Positions 38,724 to 52,125 of a stretch of 64,000 nt of DNA are shown piece after piece. The DNA comes from Larimichthys crocea (lineage: Eukaryota; Chordata; Actinopteri; Sciaenidae). Each line of letters starts with the position of its first letter. Positions within the stretch are counted from its first letter, which is position 1. The notes under the pieces are model-generated. The model searched no databases, had not been told where the DNA came from, and saw only the letters and a program-made list of their open reading frames with translations. Location: positions 28,822,806 through 28,886,805 of the forward strand of contig NC_040011.1 of assembly GCF_000972845.2 (NCBI RefSeq), given 5' to 3'. A program made the position numbers and the translations under genes.

Positions 38724-39160
38724 CTACATGTAGAGGAAACAATGCCCAGAGTGACTCATAATAAAAACAAAAGCTACACATTTAGATTTGCAAAAGAACA
38801 CCTTTGAATGCTGCAGAGAAGAAATGACAGATTTCATGGTTAAGTGATGTTTACAGCAGCTGCTGGCAGGTATACATTTATAAACCTGGTCATATAAATT
38901 GTTCATGTACTCTAGTATATAATGCCACTGTATGAAAAAGTACAGCATGTCCAGACTGACAGATGAGAAAAGTTGCATGTTAGGTTATCTAAAGGGTTTC
39001 AGAGAATGTATTTGATGCATTAAGGATCAAATCGCACAGTTTTAAAGTTTTCTCGTGACAAAAACAGTATTTCCTGTAAAAACTGTAGATTTTCACTGTA
39101 GACCACACAGACACATACCTGTTAAGTAATCTTTTCACTGTAGACCACACAGACACATAC
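38724..39160 (-). other. mid2 intron 5 (437 nt) with duplicated donor
   Basis: The intron begins gtatgtgtctg and meets a second identical acag/gtatgtg junction 42 nt further on, created by the tandem duplication at 39090-39174. The remainder is plain AT-rich intron with acceptor ctacatgtag. Confidence 0.9.
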
Positions 39161-39174
39161 CTGTTAAGTAATCT
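39090..39174. repeat. Perfect 42-bp tandem duplication across the exon 5 donor
   Basis: Positions 39090-39132 are identical to 39132-39174, giving two head-to-tail copies with a 42-bp period and no mismatch. The right copy covers the last 14 bases of mid2 exon 5 and the first 28 of its intron. The left copy therefore carries a second complete donor. Lack of divergence suggests a recent event or an assembly artefact. Confidence 0.97.
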
Positions 39175-39288
39175 AGTCCCTCCAAAATCTTCTTCTCTCG
39201 GGAAAAGTCCAGGGCAAAGTTGTCAAACGCCTCATTCAGGTTGACGTCAGGGATGAGTACCTGGGAGGAGGCCGTTGCCATGGCAACC
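39161..39288 (-). CDS. mid2: mid2 coding exon 5 (COS box, 128 nt)
   Basis: It encodes [20 protein letters not shown] followed by [20 protein letters not shown] and LT, nearly identical to MID1 over the COS box. It starts with the base completing Arg and ends with one base of the Ala codon. The acceptor is ctccaaaag; the donor is acag followed by gtatgtg. The last 14 exon bases and first 28 intron bases are repeated in tandem, so an identical donor lies 42 nt downstream at 39118/39119. Reading through the first donor adds GMCLCGLQ and then a TGA stop, so only the first donor gives a full protein. Confidence 0.97.
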
Positions 39289-40405
39289 CTTTTGGAGCAA
39301 TCAGGACATGGGAGCAGGGAAAAAGGAAATGTCAGGAGAACGAACGGTAGACACATGAAAGAGCAGAGGAGGGCCTGAGATGCAGGATCAGATGTAGAGA
39401 GGGGAGGAGAAAGAAAAGAATGAAAGGTGATGAAAAGGTGGAAAAAAATGTGAGGAGAGAAGTGAATGAAGTGAGGTGACACCAGGTTGAAGAATATAGG
39501 AGTTGGTGTAACAAGAAAAAAGATGAGAGAGGGCGAGAGTGGAACGGAAAAGAAAAGCAACCAGCAAGGAAAAGGCCCATCATGAGCACAGACCCGCATT
39601 GACACACTGTGGCAGGAGCCAGCACAGTCCTGGCAGGAATACAGAGACACAGACCGATGCAAGTCCTTGAGACCTTTGGGCCTGGGCCATGTGCTGTAAA
39701 AAAGCAGCATAAAAGGTGCTAGACTAACTGCATATTTTGCACATATTTTGTATGTGCAAGAGAAAGAGTGAGACAGCTGCCAGCCAGTGGAGGGAGGAAG
39801 GGATGAAGGTATGACAGAAGTGCGCAGGTGGATAGGAAACTGCAGAGCCGGCCCTTTAGGTAATAGATGATTTTCAACAGAGGCCTGACATTGATCGCAG
39901 GAGCTACATAGCTTTGATATTATGCTGATTTCAGCAGGAGGCAAACACGTTGCAAAGCAGGGATTTTAGATCTTTTCAACAACTATGTATTACCAAACAC
40001 ACTTTCACGAGTGTCAGTGCAACAGGATAACAGAACTGCATATACAAGGACAAGTGAATGCTGTAATTAGATTCATTTAATACACTGTTTGAGTCTGTAC
40101 ATATAATTAATTAAATGAACTGGAACCAGTCTTTTCTGCATCACACACAAAGAACTACTACAGAGCAGTGATGGTGGGATAAAACGATACACAGTACCAC
40201 AGAGGGCAAACATGCGGAGAGATCCGGGGACATCTTACTATTGATTGTACATTGTACAAGTACATTTAGGTATGTGTGCCCTCCTTTTTTCTTTTTGCAC
40301 AGCTCTTTGCCCAGTGATGTAGCAAAGTAAAATCTGCATCACTTTTCCACCTCACCCTGTGCGCGCAGATGTGTGTACAGCATGTCTAAGCACTACATTA
40401 CCCAC
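39289..40405 (-). other. mid2 intron 4 (1.1 kb)
   Basis: It has donor gtgggt and acceptor ctccaaaag. The acceptor half (39289-39560) is strongly pyrimidine-rich in the transcript sense, which keeps a long frame open through the intron into exon 5. I see no other feature. Confidence 0.88.
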
Positions 40406-40554
40406 CTTTCTGCTACATTTCGGGCAGTCTGGAGGAAGCGAGCGTGATCGTTCTCCTTCAGGCTTTGTTCAGCTTGTGTGATGAGGGCACTGGAGCGCTC
40501 CAGACACTGGCGACAGTTTGCAATCTGCTGAGCTAACTTGCGCAGTTTCATCAC
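40406..40554 (-). CDS. mid2: mid2 coding exon 4 (start of COS region, 149 nt)
   Basis: It encodes [20 protein letters not shown], continuing to [13 protein letters not shown], plus two bases of an Arg codon. The MID1 counterpart is [20 protein letters not shown]. The segment closes the coiled coil and opens the C-terminal subgroup one (COS) box, which targets MID proteins to microtubules. It enters in phase 0 and leaves after two bases (AG, completed by G of the next exon). The acceptor is tgtgttttag, preceded by a short TG-rich stretch; the donor is gtgggt. Confidence 0.96.
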
Positions 40555-42324
40555 CTAAAACACACACAAACACAGTACATGATTTATATTATTTGGTCTA
40601 GAATACATCACTGTTTTGGTGGCTGGACAACAATACCAATTTAATGTTATCTGGACTAGTCAAATATGAACTACCACATTCTTCTCCTATGCACAAATTC
40701 TTAGCCATTTTTGATACCACTTCCAGAACTTAAATAAATTTGGTTCTCTAGTGTTATTAATCTATAATTCTTATCTCTTGGTGACTCATCTTCCCTCTAA
40801 TGAATAAATGTGGAAAAAAAATGCCTCAGAGCTCAGTGCACCTCCAAAAATGTCTCGCGAATATGGAACAACGATTTGGGTATGAGGTATTCATCACTGT
40901 GACTGATCCACAAATATGTTCAACAGTGTCAGAAAACATAATTAAGCCTTGCTGCCAAATTGCTCTAAATTATTCAGCATTGGTTGCACCCCCTGAGAAA
41001 GGTGACACCAACAAGTTTCCATATGGCAGACTCGATCGATATAGTTGAAGTTTAATTACTGTAAGAGAGCAACATCGTTAAAATGAACATAAAAGCCCTC
41101 TGCGGGAATCTTGGATAGATATCGAATACATTGGACACTGATCAAATATTGTCTTGTCAGATCTTCGAATTATGTGAAATTATTTTCACTTGTAGCAACA
41201 GTGAGCAGAGGCCATTATCAAAGCTTACATGTGGCCTTGATAAAAGGAGGAAATACAGTCTGCATTAGGACGCCATTCTATACTTAGCTATGCTTAGCCA
41301 AAAATCGTAACCCTGCCTTTTTTGTCACCTTGTGCCAGATGGCTGTCACGCACTCAACAATAAATCTCACGATTGCATGGAGAAGCACAGTAATGCAGAT
41401 ACATAGACACAGACAGGAAAACACAGAGACAGGAAGACACCAAGAATGCAGCAGAGAGGACAGAGTTAAGGGGCCAGAGTTGAAGAAAACCCCCCCGGCT
41501 TTTTATTCTCACACTGGCCTTATGAACTGGTTGCACAATAGAAGGGCAGAGGCGAACAGCATAATAGTGATCTGATACAATAACAGCTAGGGGCAAGCTC
41601 AAGGGCCACATGCTACTCTGTGATACATTTGTATGTGTTTGTCTATTAAAGAGAAAAAATATGGTAAAAATGGACAATGGATGTTTCAGGTGAACCAGCA
41701 CCATGTCTTGAAAAACCAAGCAAGAACAGGAATGACCCATAAATGCCCATATTAACTGATTTCATCATCTGCATTACAACCGTGATGTACAGGTCGGTCA
41801 GATAAGGGTTCAAACTCATTAGACACAAACATGCACATACACACAAGGTTTTGTTGGTTCTTTTGACTGTAACTTGTCAGTGGGTGTACACTAATATAAT
41901 TTCCGACTGACCATAAGGAAGCCATTCTACACTAATTTGAAATTAAAGTAATCCATTTATCTTCATTATGCCTCATATCCTGATTCCTCAAATTAACTTA
42001 GTTTGATGAAAGTCTCTACAGGAAATAACACAGGCTGCTTGTGAGCCTCGAGACTGTCAGCGAAAGGTGAGCTCCAGAGTAAAATACTGGCATAAGCATG
42101 GGGTGCATCTCAGCAATGATGATTAAATTAAACACAAGTTAACTTTTAAATGGCAAACAGTAAAGTTCCTTCTTTGCCTGAAAGGAGCATACTTTCAGTC
42201 CAGGCTAACGGCTTGAAAATCTAAAGACTAAATAAAACAAAAAAGAAAAGAAGCATTTGAAATGATGAGTACCCGTAAAGAGTTTGTCATCTTTATTTTC
42301 AGCAACACATTTTTGTCCATTTTG

Positions 42325-42425
42325 TCTTTAGACTATGGGAGGAAGCTGGAGTACACAGAAAGTACTCACATTAGGTTTGAACCAGGAACCTTGCTGTGAG
42401 GTGACAGTGCAAACCATTACCCATA
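42325..42425 (-). mobile_element. DANA/Mermaid-like tRNA-derived SINE remnant
   Basis: In minus orientation it reads tggtttgcactgtcacctca, then cagcaaggttcctggttc with a GGTTCAAACCT B-box at 42373-42383 and an A-box-like tggtttgcac at 42407-42416. This matches the tRNA-derived head of a widespread fish SINE (cagtggttagcactgtc.cctcacagcaagaaggt in outline). The tRNA fold is no longer functional and no tail is visible. Confidence 0.7.
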
Positions 42426-42448
42426 ATTTGAATTATGCAAATAATAAT

Positions 42449-42467
42449 TTATATATATATATATATA
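42449..42467. repeat. Short (TA)n tract
   Basis: Alternating TA followed by an A run, 24 bp beyond the SINE head and on the opposite side from its decayed tail. Confidence 0.9.
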
Positions 42468-43359
42468 AAAAAACACTGAGTGACAATGGGTTAAGAGCTT
42501 GCCATCAAAGGCTCTCAAGGAATCAAAACAGTAATTAGTGTGCTCTGGCCTGCTACTGCTGGGAATTGTAACCCCACTTAGAAAACCTCTCTGGGCCGGC
42601 GACTTAATGGAGTTTTCAACTGACGCCTTAGTTGTTCTTTCACCAAGTCCACCATAATCTGTTGTCACTATGAATGACATTTGAGAAGGTTGTTGACCGC
42701 ACAGAGAGGACAAGCGAGACAGGCTTAATGGATGGTAACATATGCCGCAAACAATTTTAGAGATGATTACTCCCTCTCTCTCTTGGAAAAATGGACAGTA
42801 TGGCACAGTCTGTGTGTGTGTAGGTGTGCGTGTGTGTGTGTGTGTATACGTGCATGTGAGCTTCTTACTTTGTGTAAAGAACCGTCTCATCTAAAACTGA
42901 AATATAACTGAAGTCTATTTTGCTTCAGTATTGTAATGCCAACCCACCAGTATCATACACTGTTGCCCATAAAGTTGGAATAAAATATTTTTTACCTCTT
43001 CTTATGAAATGATTGTGACAATGTGATTTATTCTTGATAGATAAAACGTATCTTTTCAAAACCTAATTAATCAATGTCTTCCAAACACAGTAAAAAAATT
43101 AAACCACAATTAACCTGATGTGTATAAATATGAATAAAGTGTGGACTGTGTCTGAAAACAAAATTTTAACTTCATGGGCAGTTTGTTCTTCAGTGCTTTA
43201 TGTCATGAAACCATCTGTTCCATTCTGCATTACACTCTTTAAATATTTTATTTTGCAGTTCAGTTTAGAATGGATTACTAAATAACATAACAAATAAAAT
43301 TATGGAATTATTTTTGTGGATCGAGTGTCAAATGTATATGAAATTGACAAAAACATAGT

Positions 43360-43561
43360 CAAAGAAATAGTTTGATGTCTGAGAGCTAGATGATACGATA
43401 CCAATCTGATGTTTGTATAACAGGAGTATCACCAATAACAAGTTATAACTTATTCATACAAAAAACAAAGCTAAGACAAAAAAAAAGACATGAGAGTGGT
43501 AACAATCTTCTCATCTAACTCTCAACAAGAAAGCAAAGAAAATGTCAAACTATTCCTTTAA
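43360..43561. mobile_element. Foldback MITE, copy 2
   Basis: The left end reads aaagaaatagtttga; the right end, aatgtcaaactattccttta, is its near reverse complement. Inverted similarity continues inward (agagctagatga against tcatctaactct), so about 80 bp of each end can fold together. The 200-bp length and lack of coding capacity fit a MITE. The superfamily is not assigned because no clear target duplication is visible. Confidence 0.75.
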
Positions 43562-45408
43562 GTAATTTGGGGAAAGATGGTTATTAAATTAAATCAACTC
43601 GTAGGAAGCTGAATGTGAACACAAGTCTTGCATGTCAATGCCACATGCTTTGTACACTCAACCATCCACTTTAAGAAGGTTTATCACGCTACTGCTGCCA
43701 GTCCTTCTGGGAGACAGAAATCATAACTGTCAAAGCCACAAGAGGTCATTACGTGAGGACAGTCTTACACAGTACCTGCCATGAACTTGTAAGCTCACGG
43801 TAAAAATGGCTGTTCTTAGAAATCAGATCATTTATTTTAAACCCCAAACAGATATATGTTGGTAATCCTTAAGGCTCTGGAAGTAAAATAAAAAAAAAAG
43901 TGACCAAGAATGATGGAAGACAAGCAGTGTCTCTTGCACACACCTAAACATATGGGGGAATAGAGTATGTTTTGTTTGGGCAGGAGAGATTAGACATGAC
44001 TGCAGAGTCTCCTTGGAGAGAGACAGAGCTTATTAAGAGGTGAGCGAGAGAAAGAATAGGAGCACCTTTCACAGCCCTGCTCACCATGATCACGCCTGCA
44101 TAATCCTGTTAGTCTGTTCGAGGCAGAGTCACCTCTGAGCTTCCTACACTGTCCTCAACAGAAACACCTCAACACTAGCTGTTTGGTGAAATTCCTAAAA
44201 CGACCTGCGTTTACCTGACCTTTAACGGTCTCCTCTCCTCTCAGGCAAACATCCATTTGAACACACCCGTGTACATTATTTGAATTACTCAAGGTGCATT
44301 TCATTCATCTTTCTTGAACCGTAAACGGCCTCCAATATTAACGCATCACCTGCAGGCTGACATCAATCAAGGGCTCCTCTGGTGTTGTTTGTGTGTTCTG
44401 TGTCTGTTCCTTCCTTCTCCTGCATTTCACTGCTCTAGCTTTTTCTAGACAGCCTTTTACAGACCCAGACTCTCAGGAGGACAAGCCTTGCTTTTTGTCT
44501 GCAATCACTGCGGACACACTGTCACGCATACCAACACACACACACAAACATACCTATTTCAGTCCTTGTGCTCAGTGTTTGGAAATCTTTCATCTCTTGA
44601 CAAAGCTCTTTTGCTGCCTCAGAGGATCTTCCACAAGCACTTAAAATGTCACCTCTGGGAGGGGGAGATTCAGAGTTTGCCTCTGTCCTGAAACCTTAGG
44701 CACCCATGGAGATACAGCCACTCATATACACATGGGCCCGCACTCATAGATGTTTAGTTCTGGACTCTTTGATACAGCAGTGAGACGTTCTCAGCAGTCT
44801 TTGCTGCCATCTCAGATTCTTTCCACGCACATTCAGGTTGTAGCTGCATACATATGGGAGGGGCTGTTGCTGCTTTCTTTCTCTGTTTTCCCTCTCTTGT
44901 CTTTTCCATTTCTCATAAAGCATCCATGTGTGTTTGAGTAAACAAGTGGGCAACTATGGAGGCTGCCTCATAAAAACAAGGAGAGACCTGGGAGATATAT
45001 TCTGTACATGGCACTGCTGCTGTCATATTCATTCTCTTGTACAAAACCGTTGTTTCTTCACCAGTGGACTGTGACCCGGAGCTGAGATGCTGCATCAAAT
45101 GGCAGTGAGATGAAACTAAATTCATACACTATGAAGTAAACAATGTAATGTGAATTAAACACGTCATAAAGCTAAAATGGCATTAGTTAATATCATTTAT
45201 ATGACTCAAACATGCAAATTCCAATTGGTTGCTTTCAATGACAAACCCACAGAGAATAATTCTTCACCTCTGCAGCTCTACAGAGCTTTAAGCCACGTTT
45301 ATCTCATTGCTTTGTTGTTCTGTTCAGAAAAAACCCAATTGAACACTACCTGGCTACCACTAAACGTCAGGCAGACAAGTTGAAAAAAGTATAAAGGGAA
45401 TACTTCAC

Positions 45409-45516
45409 CTTGGACTCTTTGATTTTCACAGCAATGACCTGTTTTCTCTGGCGGATGATTTCCACTAGTTCATCACACTCCTCCACCAGCTTGGCTTCAT
45501 GCATGGCTGTGTTCAC
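45409..45516 (-). CDS. mid2: mid2 coding exon 3 (coiled coil, 108 nt)
   Basis: It encodes 36 residues from [20 protein letters not shown] to KIKESK, the second half of the coiled coil. MID1 has [20 protein letters not shown] at this place. The acceptor is ctctccag and the donor is gtgaagta; both borders are phase 0 and the length matches the 108-nt MID1 exon. The donor departs from consensus (gtgaag instead of gtgagt), which is tolerable. The heptad-like leucine and isoleucine spacing supports a continuous helix with the exon before it. Confidence 0.96.
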
Positions 45517-48500
45517 CTGGAGAGAGAAGCAGATACACATGTGAAATACATTTTGCTCAAATACACAAATAACACTGCATTTTATTTTTTCTGTACATGC
45601 CAGTTGTCCCTCCTCTCTGTCTGAAGGGAGCTTTGTAACATTTCTTGATTGGCAGCCTTGATGATTCATATTATCACTCACATCCTAAGCACGTCATTTG
45701 TTTTTCCGTCTCATTATGCATTCTGCACACAGGAAAAAGTCTCAAACAAAACATGCTCCTTTACTTAGAATTAACGTCTGATGATCTCAGACAAGTGATT
45801 TATAACTTTTTAATTATGTTACTGGAAATATCAGAAATATTTTATGTTACAAAGCTTTCATGGGGGGAAAAAAATAATGCAATGCATACATTAGATATGC
45901 TCGACAGTCACCCAGTAAAAAAAAAAAAAAAAGTAGAATAAAGTCAGAATTTCATTTTTCATTCTCTAAAATGTTCTGTTCCTTGCTGCAGGGTAAGTCT
46001 ATCACATCTCATAAAAATAGGTGCACTGCTGGTGGATTTCAACCACCTCTTGTTCTTGTATGTAACACTCATATCTTATTATACAGAAAAACCTATAATA
46101 TACTGTACTGAGAAAATGCTGCATAAGAGTCATGGAGTTACACCTTTTCCCAAAACATGGTTATTCCACTCATTATGAACAAGAAATGGGTTGAAGATTG
46201 CTGAACTCTTCATTAAAAAAATCTCCCCAAAAGAGCCTGTGTAGACGCTCATTAATTCAACGACAGAATTTGCTTGCACCATGCCAATTTAATAGATTCT
46301 GTGATTATTTTAGGACCAAAGTTGCCAAGGCAACTCATCGGTTCACTATCTCAGGCCAACACTAAATGAGCAGCCAACTTCTAACTTGTGTGGGTGGATG
46401 GGTGTTACTCAGACATGGAGGGTGATTGCTGAATTGGAACACTGGAACCACTACCAACAAGTCTGCCAGTTGTAACCCACAATTATAATTACACCTACTC
46501 CTACAGCTAAGGCAGTTTACTGTTCCAACTTCACTGCTGAGGAGCATCTGATGCGTCAGAATGAGGATTCAATCGGTGACTGATGGTTTACCTCTGGGTT
46601 GGCTGTGATTGCGGTTTAACCTGCAGATTTAATGTAAAGGTCTGCAAAGACAAACGTATCAGAAACACCATAACTCCTCTGAATGAGGCAAAAACTTGAC
46701 TGGCCACTGCACGTTGCACTGACTGAAATTTTATCACTGCTTTGTCTGATCCAAGAGATGTTGCTGTGCATTGATGTAAGGGTGTGAAAAGTTCCCATGT
46801 AACATTTAAGAGTTGCCACAAAGTTGGACTCACACAGAACAGTACTGTGAGTGCCACTCACAACTATTTCGTCTCAGTTCCGACTAAATCAAAGAAATTA
46901 CAGATTTACTTCAGAATGTGCTCAGAAAGAAAACAACCCAGCGCAATGACTGTGGGAAGTTTTCATTTAAACTGGCAGCTTCAGAACAATCGAGAAAAGC
47001 CACACTGGAGTGGAGGAATTCCACAAACTCATCAAAAAGAGGCTCCCCATCAAGGAAGGACTGGAAGGCCGCCTAAATTCACAAAGGACACTGCTGTTTT
47101 TACTGCTTCACTAGATGCTGTAGTGTTTGCTGTCACAGATACTGGTGAGTGTTTTCTGCAGTGCACTGACAGAAGCAAGAGTATTGCTGAGCTGGCAGTC
47201 CCCTCATACTGTAATACACCGGAGACTGCATTGTAAAAGAAAGATGTTTTCACTGCTCTGACTGGGTGTGTTAGTTCATAAGCGATGCAAAGATTTACAT
47301 TCAATTCGAAGACCAGCATTCACTGCGCCAATGAATTCTTTAAGCACAAACACTGCGTGTTCATTTGAAAAATATTAAGAAAGAGCGAACAAGTTTTCTG
47401 TAAAATGACTAAGAAGATGTCTGATTTCAGTTCTACTCTGACTCTCTCCTCTCATTGATTGTCCTCTTGGGTATTTAAATACTTTTACCACCTGTAGATT
47501 TTGTCCCTATACCTTTTTTACTACTTTAAAACAATTACAGTGCATTCTCATCCTGACTTCAGTATGAAACTTTAAATCAACAGAAGTTCATCTCCTTTCG
47601 AATCACTCCCCATCTCTAGATTTCTACAGGCTTCCTGTCATCCTCCAGACTATCAAACTACTTACCCCAACAACCAAATTCCACTGATCACTCTACAAAG
47701 CTCATTACAACATGCAGATCCACTTAAGCCTCATTATTCACACTCACACACACAGACACACAATCATTTCTGCAAAGAGCCATCTTATGACTACAGGTTA
47801 GTAATTATGGAAGATAAATGCAGCCGCCCAGGATTACTGTGAATTACAACTACCTGGCAGCTCAGAGTTACAGAAAACAATCTTCATCTCCATCCTCCAT
47901 CCTTCTTTCACCTCACCGAAAACCTCCTCCATCTACTCCTCTGCCACATTATTATCCAGTCCCTGCTACACAAACAGTCACCTGCTGAGCATCTTCCTAT
48001 TCATCAGACTCATCTGCAGGTGCGCTGAAATCACAGTGCCAACTCCATGTTAAAGAGATAGGTCTATTATTGGAGCTACAGAACGATTTGTCCCAGTGTC
48101 ACAAACTTTCCAGCTGCTCCTGCTGTCAACAAGATTGTGAAAACCTTTCTGCGATGGACTGATGGAAAAAAGCTACAAGCCGTCTTTATGCTAATTTAAA
48201 AAAAATATCTAATGGCTGATAATATTTCTGATTACAATTTTTCAAAAACTAATTTGGATTATATTATAGCTAGCTGACATTTTATTGTGACCCATTCTGT
48301 GCCTTCCGCTTATTATCTCAGCAGGCCAAATACTAAATAAATAAATATATATATATATATCACAGCTATTTTCCAATCAGCAGGCATAATTACACTCTAT
48401 TAGGTAAGAAGATGAAAGACAGACATATTTAGCAACTGCATGGTATTGAATAAGCCTATCTAGACCATCACGATGAAACTGTCATCCATAGTGCAACCTG

Positions 48501-50519
48501 ACAGCAGAACCATTAAATCAAAAAGAGTTGTCCGTTACAAACCTACATCCACCTCGGGTTCTCTTATTGGAGGGTTACATTAAGCAAATATGCTCCCATA
48601 CATCATCAGGTTGAGTTCAGCTCCTGCATTATGTCAAGATTAAAGTTATGGCCCATATTTTTATAGTGTGGAAATGGGCACTGCATTACTTACATGGCAA
48701 AATTAAATAGAAATGAGCTAAGCAGTTTTTTAGGTTTCAAATGACTGACAGTCACCACTTACCACCTACTCTGTGCTGTTTTAGCAAATAATGACAGGAC
48801 TGATGTGCGTTGCCAAGCAGAGTACCAGTCATTCAGGTGTTGTCAATCACACTGAGGTGAGCTCGACTCAAAATGAAGAGGAAAACCTTTGCTTAAATTC
48901 CCCTGAAATTGTGATTTAACACTTCAATCATTATGTTATGGTTTTAAGAACATCTGTTGACTCTAGATAAATAAACTGAATTGTGTGCGTGTGAATTTCA
49001 ATGATGTCGCAATGCTCATTCAGTCTTGATAACACTATGTAACCTATCACAGCTGCAACACCATAATAATTTAATTTATTTTCTTATACTGTATTAACAG
49101 TATTGTTCACGACTTTATTTTAAAAATCAATCAAACAGATCAATCATGGCAGGTGTATAAAACGATTCACAAGATGTCTTCACAGACTCTTGACTTAAAT
49201 GAACCAAGAAAATAAGCCTTGGATTTGAATAATTTATTCAGTGTATGCATTTTAAAGGTCAAAGGAAATTTTGGAATTAGTAGAAACAGAATACATGTGT
49301 AATACTTTAATACAGTGTACATTTTCTAAAGTAGAGGAGATTATGGGTGATACGATGGTATGATAAGATTATGGGTGAAAATGAAGAATTTAGGAGGTTA
49401 ATTAGATTCTACGTAAGCATCAGACAAGATCACACAAGATGAGTAGTGTTTTGTCTTGTCTGGGTATTTCTGGGTCTGTTGAATAGATAATTATTATAAA
49501 AGGCAAACTCCAAACTATATTCCTGCTGGGGATGATAGATATTTCAAAATTAGCTGCTAGTGATGACATGACCATAGAGACTTGTATGCTGTTAAAATAC
49601 TGTGAATGAATCTGAGCAAACTGTAATGATAACGACAATGAATACACATTATAACACATTTCAATGCACTGAACCTTACATCATTTTTTATTTAGACGTG
49701 ATTTTTCATACATTTTTCATAGTGTTCTATCTATCAATATTGCAAACATACAGTACTGCCCTGCCCCGCAGCACACCCACCAACTTCAGGATGTGAACAT
49801 CTGGGGATCAACATGCAGACAATTGAACAATGCACGACTCCCAATATGACCTATTTCAACAAAAGTGGCTCCCATTCAAACTTTGTGATGACCTTTGCGC
49901 GATGCGACCTAGTTCAAAACAGCTGTTAACCTCTTGTCGACACCAAAATTCTCACATCTTGAAACAATTCTATGCTCATTCCACTCGCATCATCCTCTTC
50001 TGCCTCCTATCCCACTTTACTTTCCTCTTCTTACTACTCTACCACAATCTTACTGGTCCCTGTTCGGTCTGCTTTCACTGACCACTTCAATTTTTCTCTC
50101 CCAGCTCCCACCACACAATCCACCTTCCTCTTTCTCTCACGATATGATCCTCTCAAACAGATGCAAAGATTCAGTCCGACAGCTTCATCTCTGATGCTGT
50201 CCACAGATTCTGGGATAGTTCCCAGAGATTTATGACACCCGAGTGGCACCTAGCTCTTAAACAGGGAAGACTGGCTTTATGGATGCAATAGAGTAAAAGA
50301 AAATGCAACTGCAAGACATATATCATGAATGTTATGTCCGGAAATGGTGATAATTGGAAATGCCTAACTGGCGATGAATTTAAAGACTGGCTTTTAAAGC
50401 TGAACAAGAGTTCGTTTAAACTTTTATATGCAAAGCTGATTTATATAAAAAAAACATGAATCACTTGTTCAATTCATGGATATTGTCAGATAATGTAGGG
50501 GTGGCAATACCAATCTCTT

Positions 50520-50805
50520 GTCGGCTGGCCCCCCACTTTCCTGTACAGTCCAGACTGAAATATCTCAACTATTAGCTGGATCGCCATGAAAATTTGTACA
50601 GATATTCATGGTGCCCAGAGGAGACATCCTGATGTGCCATCATGAAGTCAAAGTATTCACTTATCCTGTAAAAGATCTCAACATCTACTGGATACATTGG
50701 CAGAAAATCTTGTACAGAGATTCATAGATCCCAGAAGATTCATTCTAAAGGCTATCGTGAGCCACAATTTAATTTGTTCAATACTTTGGTTAATGACGAA
50801 ATACC
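50520..50805. repeat. Fish interspersed repeat with two related internal units
   Basis: The phrases gaaatatctcaactatta, ccatgaaaatttgtacag and attcatggtgcccagagga, followed by a second diverged round (aagatctcaacatctactgg, attcatagatcccagaag) and caatactttggtt, match a repeat common in teleost genomes. I cannot assign its class. No coding capacity. Confidence 0.6.
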
Positions 50806-52125
50806 TGTTTATTTATTTATTTATTTTTATACCTGTATTTGTGAGCTTATGAAAGAATGAGCTTATTTTTTCTATAATGAATTAATCGAAATGAATGCGT
50901 TCATTTGACAGCCCTAGTAAAAACTTTACACTATACAGCAACTGTGTGAAGCCACTAATTTTATTTAGTCTTATGGCATTATCCTGCTGTATTAATATCC
51001 TCACCTTTGCCTGAAAGTGGAGCCAGTGGGCTTTAGAGACAAACAGACTGTTCGATCTCACTGATGCTCCTGTGGAATGAGATCTGATACAAAGGATTAG
51101 GGCAGCATTGTAGCCATCTCCACACAGCTATTTGATATTCTACACACAGTGGGATCAGCTTCAGTGTACATGAATTTAGACAGGTCTTTGCAAATAACTA
51201 AGATCTCATTGTTTAATCAGTAGACATACATGTCTGAAGATTTAAACCCACTAGACTTGTGTCTGATGTGATTATTTCCTTTTTCCATCAGTCCTAATAC
51301 ACACACACTCACAATAGTGAGGTAATTTAGTGTTCTCCCACCTGGCAACACTATTCCAGCGGTTGGAAAAACAGGCTGCTGCTTTGCCTGCTTCCACAAA
51401 CAATGCTTACTCCACATTAGCTGTGTCTAGATGATGTGTTCCCTACTGTGAGTACAGTCTGAGAGCTAGGCGACCTACGATTTATTAGGGAGTGCCCTCA
51501 TTAAACGCCGGCAACGAACATGCCTCATCACAACAGAATCTCAACAGAATTTCAGGAGGATTAGCTGAATCACCGCCTGAGTGAGCACAAATAAAGAGAG
51601 TAATAGTGAGATAAAACGGGACAGAATAGGATAGAAAGAGGAAAGTCTGACAAACTGTCTAGTTGCAAGATGACTTCAGATGAGAGTGATGTTAAATGCA
51701 AAATCAAGAACTTTACAACACTGACAAAGTTCCAAGTCTCAAGTGCACAAGCCTTTAGGGACATAGAGTATTATGTATGGAAGAGAAGTATCTCTGGGAT
51801 TCACATGAAAATCTGTACAAGTTGTAACAAGAAATATCAGCGTGCATCCTTTGAGATGTCCATTTTAACAAGGGAGGGGAAAAACTACCAAATGGTGGCT
51901 GCCATGAATTTAGGACATATTATTAAACGTTACAAAACACAGCAGGGTTTTGCTAGTAAAGTGCCAACGCATTTTAAAAAAAAAATATGGGCAATGAGGC
52001 AACACATGCAAATTAACACAGATTTCCTGTGAGAGAGACAGAAACAGAGATTTTTCAAACAGTGATGTGCAATAGGTATCAAAGGTCACACCAAGTCTGC
52101 ACAAATTAACATATTTTAGTATTTG

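Larger units (their letters stand above)
40555..45408 (-). other. mid2 intron 3 (4.9 kb)
   Basis: It contains a DANA/Mermaid-like SINE remnant (42325-42425), a short TA tract (42449-42467), an interrupted TG tract near 42811-42846 and a foldback MITE (43360-43561). No coding sequence is recognised. Confidence 0.85.

Noticed and set aside
39135..39944. 269-codon open frame on the minus strand, the longest in the window
   Set aside because: Only its last 128 nt before the donor are real (mid2 exon 5). The rest is pyrimidine-rich intron 4 that happens to stay open, and the end runs past the donor to a TGA.
42373..42416. Possible tRNA gene with A and B boxes
   Set aside because: The boxes belong to a tRNA-derived SINE; no cloverleaf can be formed.
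46784..47236. 150-codon open frame with an RTGRPPKFTK stretch suggesting a Tc1-like transposase or AT-hook
   Set aside because: Only about ten residues resemble either. There is no DDE region, no terminal repeats and no continuing homology.
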